Of a DNA stretch of 64,000 nucleotides, positions 1 to 8,330 are shown piece by piece. This DNA is from Tepidamorphaceae bacterium (GTDB taxonomy: Bacteria > Pseudomonadota > Alphaproteobacteria > Rhizobiales > JAKSCL01). Where the stretch lies: the NCBI GenBank assembly GCA_028289445.1, contig JANQPO010000004.1:310001-374000 (forward strand), given 5' to 3'. How positions within the stretch are numbered: the first letter of the stretch is position 1; the number at the start of each line of letters is the position of its first letter. The position numbers were made by a program, and so were the translations under genes. Below the pieces are notes generated by a model. The model did not search any database. It saw only the letters and a program-made list of their open reading frames with translations, and was not told the origin of the DNA.

Positions 1-91
1 GGCGGACCGCCATATAGGCACCGAACACGACAACCGCGACGCCGGCCAAAACCGAGAGTCGCTTGAACCAACGCCACAGGAAACTCATCAT
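1..91 (-). CDS. N-terminal fragment of a small membrane-anchored protein (cut by window edge)
   Basis: The minus strand reads ATGATG followed by MSFLWRWFKRLSVLAG and a hydrophobic stretch ending near AYMAVR, where the window ends. A strong purine-rich ribosome site (GGGGGG, six bases before the ATG) and its position 16 bases after the preceding stop suggest it is the fourth gene of the minus-strand cytochrome cluster. The visible 30 residues look like an uncleaved signal anchor: basic residues, then about 18 hydrophobic ones. The domain that would name it lies outside the window. Confidence 0.6.
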   Translation of the reverse strand, partial: MMSFLWRWFKRLSVLAGVAVVVFGAYMAVR

Positions 92-107
92 GACTCGCCC
101 CCCTGCG

Positions 108-1667
108 TCATGACCCTTGGTCCATCTTATCGAGAAGGGCGGCAACAATCACCCGTCGCTGGAACGGACCTTCGGCGAAAATCTCTGGGGGCAGATCTTC
201 GATGGCCGTGTCGAGCGAGGCCACGTCATCGATCACAGAGATCGTTGCCGTGATCGCTGCCCAGGGTTCGTCAAGCGCAAGTGTGAGAGACGAGAGACGC
301 TCGCCGGTGGCAAGCCGTGCAGGTGCGCCGGTACCCTGATGAAGGGCAAGCGTTAACGTGTTGCCACTGCGCGATGACGTGTCATCGGCGATCTGTACGC
401 GATGAAGCGGCGCGCGGTCGACCAGTCGAAGCGTGTCGATCCGCCCGCCGACAATGCGCTCATCGTCCAATTGAACGAAGCCGGAGAGTTGCAGGGCTTC
501 GTTTGTTTCGCAGTCGAATCGAACCTCGTCGGGCCGTGTGTCATGCCGTGCGAGCCGCGCAACGCAAGCGGACTGAAATCGCTGCCGCTCACCGTCGCGT
601 GTCATCAATCGAGAAGCGATCGCCGCGATATCGCGATCGGGAAGAAGCATCGCGAGGGAGCGAACGGCCCTGTGCATATCGGCAATTCGATCGCCGGACA
701 CTGGCCAGATTATCCGGCTTGGGCGCGCTGTCTCGGGATCGAAAACACCGGCGGCCTGAACGATGTCGCCGGGGGCGATGCCGGCCTCAAGGTCAACTGC
801 CGGGTTACGGCTCGGGATTTGAAAATCGGCAAGCGCGAAACCCTGAGGCCAATCCGCATTAAGCCGCTCCTGGAGTGTTTCCGCCAGTTCGCCATGGTCG
901 GCAACGGCCCGGTCGCCGCCCAGGCGAAAACGGAGAGCGGTCGTCAGGAGCCCGGTTCGGCAGCGCCGCGCCCGGTCGCCGGGGTCGCACACCTCGCGCC
1001 ACAGCCATTGTGCTGCAATTAGGTCGTTGGCGCGGGCGACCGACTGATCGAAGGCGTCTGGCTCATCGATCCCTCGCCTGACGGGAATACCGTGGAACGT
1101 ATCGCCTAGACCGGTAAGCCGCGCCGAAATCGCCGGGTTGCCGTTCGTCTCGTCCCAAAGCGGCGCGGAAAAGATTGGTGCACCGCCTTGATGACAGGTA
1201 AGGCAGATGTCCCGGTCCACGGGTGCGAAGATGTTCGGTTGATCGGCGCTGTAGTCTTCGATCGTTCGGAACTCGAACTGGCCGCTTTCCTCGCTGAACG
1301 CGATGGCCTCGATGATACCCGATGCCGGTTGGAAGCCGAGGAACACGCGGTCTTTCAATGCCGGGCCCGCGCCCGCATCCTGATCCACCGCGACGACGAT
1401 CCGGGGCGATACGAAATAGTCCGGATCGGCGGAAAACCGCTGAAGGGAACGACCGATCGGGATCAGCGCGGTTCGCACCTGAGCCGGCGCGATGCGCGCA
1501 TTGAGCGCCGCAACAAGGGCTTCAAACGGATAGGGCGTCCCGCCGCTTGCTTCGCTGAAGATTTCATCAAGTGCTGACACCGGCGTTTCCGCCTGGGCCG
1601 CGCCGATCGACAGGCCAACCGTCAGCGCGGTGACCAATGCAGCACGGCGTGTGCGCGGGGCGGTCAT
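108..1667 (-). CDS. Exported mono-haem c-type cytochrome-like protein, unrecognised family
   Basis: A 519-aa protein with a signal peptide (basic MTAPRTRR, hydrophobic core, cleavage probably after AQA) and one haem c attachment site, CLTCH, at about residues 155-159, within the phrase CLTCHQGGAPIFSAPLW. The rest shows no domain I recognise; the C-terminal 130 residues look beta-rich. I moved the start from 1730 to the ATG at 1667 because the signal peptide begins there and an AGGA lies five bases upstream. The longer reading would place a non-hydrophobic extension before the signal peptide. It starts 8 bases after the stop of the 319-aa gene, so the two are almost certainly co-transcribed. 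Probable role: periplasmic electron transfer or haem-dependent catalysis together with the 823-aa cytochrome. Function is otherwise unknown. Confidence 0.65.
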   Translation of the reverse strand: MTAPRTRRAALVTALTVGLSIGAAQAETPVSALDEIFSEASGGTPYPFEALVAALNARIAPAQVRTALIPIGRSLQRFSADPDYFVSPRIVVAVDQDAGAGPALKDRVFLGFQPASGIIEAIAFSEESGQFEFRTIEDYSADQPNIFAPVDRDICLTCHQGGAPIFSAPLWDETNGNPAISARLTGLGDTFHGIPVRRGIDEPDAFDQSVARANDLIAAQWLWREVCDPGDRARRCRTGLLTTALRFRLGGDRAVADHGELAETLQERLNADWPQGFALADFQIPSRNPAVDLEAGIAPGDIVQAAGVFDPETARPSRIIWPVSGDRIADMHRAVRSLAMLLPDRDIAAIASRLMTRDGERQRFQSACVARLARHDTRPDEVRFDCETNEALQLSGFVQLDDERIVGGRIDTLRLVDRAPLHRVQIADDTSSRSGNTLTLALHQGTGAPARLATGERLSSLTLALDEPWAAITATISVIDDVASLDTAIEDLPPEIFAEGPFQRRVIVAALLDKMDQGS

Positions 1668-1674
1668 GACAGTC

Positions 1675-2634
1675 CTATTGGACCGCCGCTTGGCGCGCCT
1701 GCTCGCCAATCCAGCAATCCTCGGCGACATCGCCGCCGCCCATAAAGTCAGCCGCGCCGGCCTCTGCGACCTCTGGATTGTAGAGCGTGAAGTTCAACAG
1801 AAACGCTTTGTGGACATAGGCCCGGCCCAGATAAAAGCCCGGCCGGACCATCCTGATCTCGTCGCGCACCTGTAGGCCGCCGCGTCCGGCGAGACTGTCG
1901 GGGCCTTTTTGATAGCCGGCGATCTCGTCGGAGAACATGTAGTCGATGATGATCGATTCGCGCCGACCGTCGAGGAGGCTCTGGCCGCAATAGAGCTTCG
2001 CCGGGAAGACTAGCCAGACATTCGTCGTGGGCCGGAAATATTTAAGCCAGCCCTCGCGCGGCACGTTCGCGGTCAGCAGCGCATCCGGATTGTCGATCAG
2101 GGCTTCCAGCGGTCTGAAGTCCTCGATGAAATTCCGCAGGACCCGCTCCTCGCGATAAAACATCTTGCCCTTCCAAAGCGCGCGGCCGAGCTTTTCGGCG
2201 ATCTCGATCTTGCGCCCCGCCAAGCGGCCCTTGAAGCCGCCAACGATCTCCTCAAGGCGCGGCTCCAGGTCGCCCTCCTCGCCGCGCGGGAAGAACAAAT
2301 CGCCAAGATAAGCGCCATCGGGGATCGGTCCGGCGGCCAGCCGTCCGTAAATCTGATCGATCTCTTCCTGGTTGAGCGACCGCAGATTGTCCGGCGTCAG
2401 CGCCATCAAATCGGCGCGCGAGAGCGGGAGGTCGGACTCCACCCGCGCGAAATCGACCCGGAAGACCTTCGCCGGATTATCCGGATCCTTCAAACTGTCG
2501 TCGGTAAGAGGCGCGAAGGGAACGTCGGGCCGTGTCGCCTGAACGAGTTCTTGCGAGCCGGAGTAAAGCAGGCCGGCGGCGCCGATCAGCACGATCGCCA
2601 CGCCGAGAATACCGATAAAAACGGGACGAACCAT
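1675..2634 (-). CDS. Membrane-anchored conserved protein of unknown function in cytochrome cluster
   Basis: A 319-aa protein beginning MVRPVFIGILGVAIVLIGAAG, a single N-terminal membrane anchor, with the remaining 290 residues predicted outside the cytoplasm. It has no CxxCH motif. The second half has a patterned, beta-rich run (WKGKMFY, FPAKLYCGQS, IIIDYMF, GFYLGRAY) that resembles a lipocalin-like or other small-molecule-binding barrel, but I cannot name the family. The start at 2634 rather than 2661 is chosen because GGAGG sits six bases upstream, just after the stop of the upstream cytochrome. It lies between two haem proteins in one transcription unit, so a structural, substrate-binding or anchoring role for that system is a reasonable guess only. 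Confidence 0.6.
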   Translation of the reverse strand: MVRPVFIGILGVAIVLIGAAGLLYSGSQELVQATRPDVPFAPLTDDSLKDPDNPAKVFRVDFARVESDLPLSRADLMALTPDNLRSLNQEEIDQIYGRLAAGPIPDGAYLGDLFFPRGEEGDLEPRLEEIVGGFKGRLAGRKIEIAEKLGRALWKGKMFYREERVLRNFIEDFRPLEALIDNPDALLTANVPREGWLKYFRPTTNVWLVFPAKLYCGQSLLDGRRESIIIDYMFSDEIAGYQKGPDSLAGRGGLQVRDEIRMVRPGFYLGRAYVHKAFLLNFTLYNPEVAEAGAADFMGGGDVAEDCWIGEQARQAAVQ

Positions 2635-2647
2635 CAACCGCCTCCAC

Positions 2648-5119
2648 TCACAAGGTCGCAACGAAGGCGATCAGCGCCTGCTTCTCGCGGTCGCTCAAGC
2701 CCTCGCCGAAACGGTGACCGGCGTTTTCGATGCGGTCGAGAACATTGGAGTAATAGCCCTGAACGAACTCGTCCCGGACCGTGAGCAGGGACTGATCGGT
2801 CGAGGCTTGAACGACATCGGTCTGACCCAGCGCCAGTTTCAAAACCGTCCGCCCGGCCATCTTCTCAAGACCTTCGCGAATCTCCAGAAGACCCGCACGT
2901 AGTTCGTCGCGGCGCTCCGGCGTCAGGTTTTCTGTGTATTTCGCATCGAACCGGTCGGGATCGGTCTTCACAAGGACCAGATCCTGGATCAGATCCTTGT
3001 AGCGCAGAGAATTGACCGAAACCGCCGGGAACCCTCTTGGGATCGTGATCGAAAGGCCCAGTTCCCGGTCGCCGATCTTGATGTCCGGCGCGACGTCTAT
3101 GATGAGATCGCGGTCGAGCAGGAACATTTTCGGCGTCCGAACTTCCGGATTAAGCAAAAGCTCCATCGAGGCCTTGTAAAGCTGGTAACGACCCTCGACG
3201 GAGGGATCGAACGCCCAGCAATTGGGTGGATCGGCGAGCGGTTGGCCGCCGTCGTCGACATAGGGCGAGCGATAGAAATCGACTGCGCGATCGCTTGGCT
3301 TGCCGCAGATTTCAGGGCCGATCGCGTTGTTGTGCATGAACGGCGCGTGCGCCCAGGTCGAAAGCAGCGAAATGTTGCGATAGTAGCCGCGCCCGGCGTT
3401 CGACATCACTTCCGGCCGGTTCGGGTCGTGCGCGCGCTCGTGCAGGTCGAGCGAGGCATATTGCTCCCAAACCCGTGTCTTCATGTGGTTGGAGTGAAGC
3501 GAGCGGGCACTGTAGGTGCCGATTTCCGTCGCCGGCGAGAGTTGGTCGTTGCCGAGCCAATCGAGCCTGAGCGTTGGATCATCCGGGTCGGTGGCGGTGA
3601 AGTCGACATTGTCGTAGGGCCCAGGCTGGCTCGAATGGCACCGGGCACAGGTCTGCGCGAACACCGCGCGGCCTTCTTCGACGGCACCGTCGAAGTATTC
3701 GTCGTCAAGGGCAACTTCCAGGTCGCGCGGGCTATCGAGGCCCCGCGCCTGCCACAAATCGGTCGGTCTTGCGGTCAGGAAGAAAGCCTTGATGTCGTCC
3801 AGCCGGTCCTCGATTGCCCGGAAACTGGCGCAGTCGCGGCGACAAATGCCGATGTCGAATGGCGTTTGGCCATAATTGCGCTGTGCCGGGTCGGCGGCGC
3901 GCAGGTCCGGGATATGGTTCATCCAGCACTGTTCGGCGCAAGAGCCGATGTTGAAATAGACGCGTTGGATCGCTTCGTTGAAGCCGATGGAATCCTCGCC
4001 GCCTTTCAGCACGAAGGGCACGTCCTCAACCTTCTCGGAGCGCTCCCAGCACTTACCGGCCTTGCCTGGCTCGCACCAGCAGGCATCCGGGTCGGCGTCG
4101 ACGGCGCACATCTCGGTCTTGCGCCATTTCAAGACCCGCTGCTCGAACACCGGCCGGCGGGCAAAATTGATGATGGCGTTCATCGTGCCTGGATTGGACA
4201 CAAGGTCCATCGGCAATGCGGAGGTGTCGACAATGCCGGGCCGGGCGCGGGCGACAAGCTGCCACTCAAGCCGGTGCTGCGACAGGCCCGATCCGAGCAT
4301 CTCGGAAATGCGGCTGTACTGATTGCCGACCAGGCCCTTGATGTTTTCCCAGGCCGGATTGTCCGGGTCAGCCGGCGGATTGAGCGGATCGTAGGCGATG
4401 TGACAGGCGCCACAGGCCATGCCGATGCGGAACGGCGGCTCCACCGAGCCATCCATGATCCTGTTCATGCGGCCATCGGGATCGTTCGGATCGGGCGACA
4501 GCATGTTGCGGTAGCCGTCCCAGGACGCCGGCGATCCGTTCAGTCGCGTCCAAGCATCGGCGTCGAAGCGGGGGTTCGGAAACTTCCGCAAGCCGAGTGC
4601 GCCGGTCGAGGTTCCAAAGTGCAGATCACAGGAATCCTGCCGTTGATCGACGTCGCCATGTGGCGTCGCCGTGTCGAACGGTCCGTCGACGAAGTCGCAG
4701 GCCGGGTCGCGATATCCTTCGCGGCCAACGAAGGCCAAAAGCTCGTCGTCGCCCGGACACCATTGAAACCCATAGGTCTCCTCAAGCGATTGAGCGGGGC
4801 AGTTTTCGTCGCCGGGCACGCAGCAGTCGGGATTGGGGATCGCGCCCCAGGCATTGAAGAGGTCACCCTTCTTCTCGGCGGCCAGCACCTTATACCAGTC
4901 GATCACCGCACCCAGGCGCTGCGGATAGGAATAGGTGAAGAAGCGGTCGTTGAAGGCCGTGGCGAACAGCCAGATTTCCCGGCCGGCTCGCTCCGATGGC
5001 GAGTAGATCGAATCGGTCGCGGCATAGTCTTCGCTCAACATGCTTTGCGCGCGCGCCGGCGATGCCGATCCAACAATGGACAGAAAAACAAAGACAAGAA
5101 TTATCGAAATCAGTCGCAT
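2648..5119 (-). CDS. Large exported di-haem c-type cytochrome (peroxidase/RoxA-like architecture, tentative)
   Basis: An 823-aa protein with a signal peptide (residues 1-25, cleavage after PARA) and two haem c sites, CGACH near residue 236 and CARCH near residue 491. It contains many additional cysteines, including CC near 99, CWCEPGKAGKCW near 347 and CAEQC near 394, which suggests a disulfide-rich periplasmic or secreted protein. Two haems 250 residues apart, and the phrase WAHAPFMHNN after the second haem, recall di-haem cytochrome c peroxidases and the larger RoxA-type dioxygenases. I have not been able to test either relation, and the protein is longer than both (peroxidases are about 350 aa, RoxA about 680). 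It is the first gene of a minus-strand unit with the 319-aa and 519-aa proteins. A candidate operator (GGCATG-CTAA-CATGCC) lies 114 bases upstream, between it and the LuxR-type regulator. Confidence 0.7.
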   Translation of the reverse strand: MRLISIILVFVFLSIVGSASPARAQSMLSEDYAATDSIYSPSERAGREIWLFATAFNDRFFTYSYPQRLGAVIDWYKVLAAEKKGDLFNAWGAIPNPDCCVPGDENCPAQSLEETYGFQWCPGDDELLAFVGREGYRDPACDFVDGPFDTATPHGDVDQRQDSCDLHFGTSTGALGLRKFPNPRFDADAWTRLNGSPASWDGYRNMLSPDPNDPDGRMNRIMDGSVEPPFRIGMACGACHIAYDPLNPPADPDNPAWENIKGLVGNQYSRISEMLGSGLSQHRLEWQLVARARPGIVDTSALPMDLVSNPGTMNAIINFARRPVFEQRVLKWRKTEMCAVDADPDACWCEPGKAGKCWERSEKVEDVPFVLKGGEDSIGFNEAIQRVYFNIGSCAEQCWMNHIPDLRAADPAQRNYGQTPFDIGICRRDCASFRAIEDRLDDIKAFFLTARPTDLWQARGLDSPRDLEVALDDEYFDGAVEEGRAVFAQTCARCHSSQPGPYDNVDFTATDPDDPTLRLDWLGNDQLSPATEIGTYSARSLHSNHMKTRVWEQYASLDLHERAHDPNRPEVMSNAGRGYYRNISLLSTWAHAPFMHNNAIGPEICGKPSDRAVDFYRSPYVDDGGQPLADPPNCWAFDPSVEGRYQLYKASMELLLNPEVRTPKMFLLDRDLIIDVAPDIKIGDRELGLSITIPRGFPAVSVNSLRYKDLIQDLVLVKTDPDRFDAKYTENLTPERRDELRAGLLEIREGLEKMAGRTVLKLALGQTDVVQASTDQSLLTVRDEFVQGYYSNVLDRIENAGHRFGEGLSDREKQALIAFVATL

Positions 5120-5232
5120 GAACCGCTCCCGTCGCCGTCCAAGCCACCGAGGGTCAGGGTGTCAGCCACGTCCCGCCTCCCGGCAACTTCGCATGGACCG
5201 AAAGCTGCGCCATTGCCCCTGACACAACTGTT

Positions 5233-5248
5233 GGCATGCTAACATGCC
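5233..5248. promoter_or_regulatory. Palindrome GGCATG-CTAA-CATGCC, candidate operator
   Basis: A perfect 6-bp inverted repeat with a 4-bp spacer in the 215-bp gap between the LuxR-type gene and the cytochrome start. A dyad of this size next to a one-component regulator is a plausible binding site, but nothing links it experimentally to that protein. The rest of the gap (5120-5334) shows no gene. Confidence 0.35.
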
Positions 5249-5334
5249 GCGACGTCATGGCAACCTTTGCGCGCAATTGCCGCAGTGCTTTTCGTGTGTG
5301 GTCGACACGCTTGCGCTCGAAGCGATCGTTTGCG

Positions 5335-5841
5335 TCAGTGACCTGCGGGAATGAGGCTCTCTGCCATGAGGTCTTCGACGAAAAGGCTGAGCAGTTGCGT
5401 TCTGCCGTTCACGCCGGCCTTGCGGTAGATCGCGTTGCACTGCGCCTTAACTGTCCCCTCCTTTGTCTCCCGAACGCGTGCAATCTCGGCGACCGGCAAG
5501 CCCTTGATGGCCAGCAGCGCCACGTCGCGCTCGGCTTCGGTCAGGCTCCAGGTCTCGAAGTGTTCCCGCAGCAGGTCGGAAAACGCGCCCGATGCCGCCT
5601 TGATTTGATGCTCCATCCGCTGCTGACGGCGCAGGATTTTTCGGATTTCCAATCCGGTGAGCACGAGACCGAGGATCAGGGCGATCACGACCAGATATTC
5701 GAACAAATCCGTGTCCTTGACGCCAAGCGCTTGCTCCCAGCCCATCACGTCCGCGACCGCGTCCCCGAGGAAAAACAGGACGCAGAACGCCTGCAGCGTG
5801 AACAAGGCAAAAAGGCTGATATGGCGTCCAGGTTCGGTCAT
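5335..5841 (-). CDS. Membrane-tethered LuxR/GerE-type transcriptional regulator
   Basis: A 168-aa protein with two hydrophobic segments (about residues 8-28 and 46-66), a charged coiled linker (RKILRRQQRMEHQ), and a C-terminal LuxR-type helix-turn-helix around residues 98-158 (LTEAERDVALL, VAEIA, KEGTVKAQ, YRKAGV). There is no receiver domain, so it is not a classical response regulator. The layout suggests a one-component sensor that binds DNA while in the inner membrane. It lies directly upstream of the cytochrome cluster on the same strand and 84 bases downstream of the PepSY-like gene. Local control of these genes is inferred from position. Confidence 0.75.
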   Translation of the reverse strand: MTEPGRHISLFALFTLQAFCVLFFLGDAVADVMGWEQALGVKDTDLFEYLVVIALILGLVLTGLEIRKILRRQQRMEHQIKAASGAFSDLLREHFETWSLTEAERDVALLAIKGLPVAEIARVRETKEGTVKAQCNAIYRKAGVNGRTQLLSLFVEDLMAESLIPAGH

Positions 5842-5925
5842 TGGAATCTCTTGGCTTGAATATCGCGCGTCCTTGAGTCGGTCTCGGGCCAGAGCACAAG
5901 GCGCCTGGCCCGAACCGCATGACGA

Positions 5926-6234
5926 TCAGTCGTTGTCATCGTCAACGTCGTCTTTTTCGATCTCAATCTCGATCACTTCGCCCGTTTCAGTGGCGATCTC
6001 GATCTCGTAGGCGATTGAATCCTTCGTCGCCTCGACTTCGATTTCGTCGCCCTCGACCTCGATCTCTTCGATCACGTAGCCGTCCTGTTCAAGCATGGCG
6101 CGGATTTCCTCTTCCGTCGAGCCAAGCTTGTCACCCACCGTCACGCTGGCAAACGCGAGCGCTGGCGCCAGGGCAAGTGCCAGAACGGCGGCCGAGCCTT
6201 TGAGTCGATTGGATGTGATAAACGATTTCGTCAT
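5926..6234 (-). CDS. Small exported acidic PepSY-like protein
   Basis: A 102-aa protein with a signal peptide (cleavage probably after AFA) followed by one short alpha/beta unit typical of PepSY-like proteins: a helix (EEIRAMLEQDGYVIEEIEV) and strands rich in alternating Glu and Ile, then an extremely acidic tail (KDDVDDDND). The start at 6234 (MTKSFITS) is preferred over 6255 because GGAG lies seven bases upstream. PepSY-type proteins often accompany cytochromes or sensor systems and may act as periplasmic inhibitors or metal-binding proteins; here the role is unknown. It is upstream of the LuxR-type regulator on the same strand. Confidence 0.65.
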   Translation of the reverse strand: MTKSFITSNRLKGSAAVLALALAPALAFASVTVGDKLGSTEEEIRAMLEQDGYVIEEIEVEGDEIEVEATKDSIAYEIEIATETGEVIEIEIEKDDVDDDND

Positions 6235-6265
6235 TTGGGGTCTCCATTGGTTCAAGTTGACGTGC

Positions 6266-6282
6266 GCCCGCTCCGTGCGGGC
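6266..6282. other. Short hairpin GCCCGC-TCCGT-GCGGGC upstream of the PepSY-like gene
   Basis: A perfect 6-bp stem with a five-base loop, 32 bases upstream of the PepSY-like start, probably in its 5' leader. There is no T-run, so it does not look like an intrinsic terminator. The surrounding non-coding stretch 6235-6364 otherwise holds only AT-rich promoter-like sequence near 6330-6355. Confidence 0.3.
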
Positions 6283-6364
6283 CGACCCGAACTAGGTGCT
6301 GAAGCGCCCTCACCCCATTGCCAAAAAGCTTATGTCTTTCAGCCTATAACCAAAGTTTAGGCGC

Positions 6365-7333
6365 CTAGCGCCTCTTCACGCGATAGTGCGTCGGGCTTTC
6401 GCCGAAACGTGCCTTGAACCGGCGGGAAAACACCGATGGCGCGCTAAAGCCGGTTCGCACGCCGATCTCGCCGACCGAAAGACTGGTATCGCGCACCATG
6501 CGGCGCGCCGCCTCAAGGCGCAGATCGCGATAATAGCGGCCCGGACTGCGGCCGAGCGCGGATCGGAACAAATCGTCCAGCGTGCGTGTCGACACCGATA
6601 GCCGCTTTGCGATCGCCGGAAGCGTCAGTGGCTCGTCAAGCGCGCCCGTCATCAGGTCGATTGCCGCCGCAACGCGCGGCTCGTGGCCGCCGAGCCGGCC
6701 TGTGGACACCAGTGGCTGCGCGTCGGTGCCGGAATGGGCGGCGTCGTAGATGAAGACGCTCGCCACCGACAGTGCCAGCGGCATGTCCCAGCGCGCCTGG
6801 ATCAAGTGCAGCATCAAATCGAAAGACGGCGATGCACCCCCGGCCGTGAAGACCGGAGGATCGACGACGAAGCGATCCGCCCGCACATCCGTTTCGGGAA
6901 ACCGCGCGGCGAAGTCCTCCAAATCCTCCCAGTGCGTGGTCGCGGATTTGCCGTCGAGCAGCCCTGCCCGGGCCAGCAGCCAACTGCCGGCTTCCACACC
7001 GCCGATCATGGCGAACCGCCGCAACGCGGACGACAGATATCGCAATCTGCCGCGCTCGACGTGACTGGCCTGTCGAAACCCGGCGATGATGATCAAAAGG
7101 TCGCCCGCCGACCGTTCGCCGAAGGTGCCGTCGGCGGCGATCGGCACGCCGCACGTCGTCATCGCCGGACTGCCATCCAAAGTCTCGATCCGCCAGGAAA
7201 ACAACACCCGGTCGGCGACCCGATTGGCGGCCCGCATCGGATCGACTGTGGAAGCAACCGACATGATCGATGAATCCGGAACGACCAACAAAGTGGCTGA
7301 AAGCGGCTGATTGGACGGTGCGAACAAAGACAT
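6365..7333 (-). CDS. cdhR: GlxA/CdhR-type transcriptional regulator (DJ-1/PfpI + AraC)
   Basis: A 322-aa regulator with an N-terminal DJ-1/PfpI (class I amidotransferase-like) domain over about residues 8-190 and a C-terminal AraC-type double helix-turn-helix (about 225-322: LPAIAKRLSVSTRTLDDLF, then GVRTGFSAPSVFSRRFKARFG). The ORF track starts it at 7579, but that reading overlaps the divergent gene; the ATG at 7333 (MSLFAPSNQ) is the family-like start. CdhR of Pseudomonas, the activator of carnitine dehydrogenase genes, has this architecture and gene position, divergent from the BKACE and dehydrogenase genes. Function as a carnitine-pathway activator is therefore inferred from architecture and context. 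Confidence 0.8.
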   Translation of the reverse strand: MSLFAPSNQPLSATLLVVPDSSIMSVASTVDPMRAANRVADRVLFSWRIETLDGSPAMTTCGVPIAADGTFGERSAGDLLIIIAGFRQASHVERGRLRYLSSALRRFAMIGGVEAGSWLLARAGLLDGKSATTHWEDLEDFAARFPETDVRADRFVVDPPVFTAGGASPSFDLMLHLIQARWDMPLALSVASVFIYDAAHSGTDAQPLVSTGRLGGHEPRVAAAIDLMTGALDEPLTLPAIAKRLSVSTRTLDDLFRSALGRSPGRYYRDLRLEAARRMVRDTSLSVGEIGVRTGFSAPSVFSRRFKARFGESPTHYRVKRR

Positions 7334-7334
7334 T

Positions 7335-7357
7335 GCGAAAATAATCAAGTATTTCGC
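7335..7357. promoter_or_regulatory. Inverted repeat in the cdhR/cdhC divergent promoter region
   Basis: GCGAAAATA and TATTTCGC form a near-perfect dyad around a short spacer in the 87-bp gap between the regulator and the BKACE gene. Its place between divergent genes makes it a candidate operator for the CdhR-like regulator. No clear sigma-70 hexamers were assigned. Confidence 0.4.
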
Positions 7358-7420
7358 TGAATTCGTCAAACATAGACGGAGAATCTCGTCAACATGACCG
7401 CTAAAGAGGGAGGAATCGCG

Positions 7421-8329
7421 ATGGCATTGTCGGTCAACCGCGCCGTTTTCATCACCTGTGCGCTCACCGGGTCGGGCGACACGGTCGGCCGGTCCGACAA
7501 GGTGCCTGTGACACCGCGACAGATCGCCGACGCCGCGATCGAGGCCGCCGAGGCGGGCGCGGCGATCGCCCATATCCATGTCCGCGACCCTGACACCGGC
7601 AAACCGTCGCGCGATCCGGCGCTCTATCGCGAGACGGTGGACCTGATCCGTGCGTCCGGCGTCGACATGGTGCTGAACCTAACCGCCGGCATGGGGGGCG
7701 ATCTGGTACTCGGCTCGCCGGACCGTCCCCTGCCGCCCGATGATGCCGGCACCGACATGGCGAGCGCTGAGGAGCGCCTCGTTCATATCGCCGAGATCAA
7801 GCCTGAAATCTGCACCCTCGACTGCGGCACGATGAATTTCGGCGAAGGCGACTACGTGATGACCAATACGCCGGCCATGCTGAAAGCGATGGCCGCGCGC
7901 ATTCAAGCGCTCGGCGTGCGTCCCGAAATCGAGATCTTCGATGGCGGTCATCTGGTGCTGGCCAAGTGGCTGAAGGATCAAGGACTGATCGACGATCCCG
8001 TCATGGTGCAGTTGTGCATGGGCATTCCCTGGGGCGCACCGGACGATATCCCGACCTTGATGGCCCTGGTCGGCAATCTACCGGAAGACTGGACGTTTTC
8101 CGCGTTCTCCATCGGCCGCAATCAACTGGCTTATACGGCGCTCGCAGCGCTTGCCGGCGGCAACATCCGCGTCGGTCTGGAAGACAATCTCTGGCTTGAA
8201 AAGGGCGTGTTGGCGACCAATGGCGATTTGGTGGCGCGCGCTGTAACCATCGCAGAATCAATGGGTTGCGCCATACTCGGCCCCGATGAGGTGCGTCAGA
8301 AACTCATGCTTCAAAAGCGCTGGGCATGA
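7421..8329 (+). CDS. cdhC: Beta-keto acid cleavage enzyme (BKACE, DUF849), probable 3-dehydrocarnitine cleavage
   Basis: A 302-aa TIM-barrel protein of the BKACE family, which condenses a beta-keto acid with acetyl-CoA and splits it into acetoacetate and a new CoA ester. Family marks are the zinc-ligand segment AHIHVRD, the NLTAGMGG loop, LDCGTMNFG, and the late FDGGHLV strand. With 3-dehydrocarnitine as substrate the products are betainyl-CoA and acetoacetate, the CdhC reaction of Pseudomonas. The start at 7421 (MALSVNRA) is chosen over 7394 because GGAGG lies seven bases before it. It is the first gene of a plus-strand operon and is followed after one base by carnitine dehydrogenase. Family assignment is firm; substrate is inferred from the neighbours. 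Confidence 0.85.
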   Translation: MALSVNRAVFITCALTGSGDTVGRSDKVPVTPRQIADAAIEAAEAGAAIAHIHVRDPDTGKPSRDPALYRETVDLIRASGVDMVLNLTAGMGGDLVLGSPDRPLPPDDAGTDMASAEERLVHIAEIKPEICTLDCGTMNFGEGDYVMTNTPAMLKAMAARIQALGVRPEIEIFDGGHLVLAKWLKDQGLIDDPVMVQLCMGIPWGAPDDIPTLMALVGNLPEDWTFSAFSIGRNQLAYTALAALAGGNIRVGLEDNLWLEKGVLATNGDLVARAVTIAESMGCAILGPDEVRQKLMLQKRWA

Positions 8330-8330
8330 T

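Noticed and set aside
3242-5242. 666-aa plus-strand ORF
   Set aside because: Antisense to the 823-aa cytochrome, which has a signal peptide and haem motifs. The ORF has no recognisable domain and is a product of high GC.
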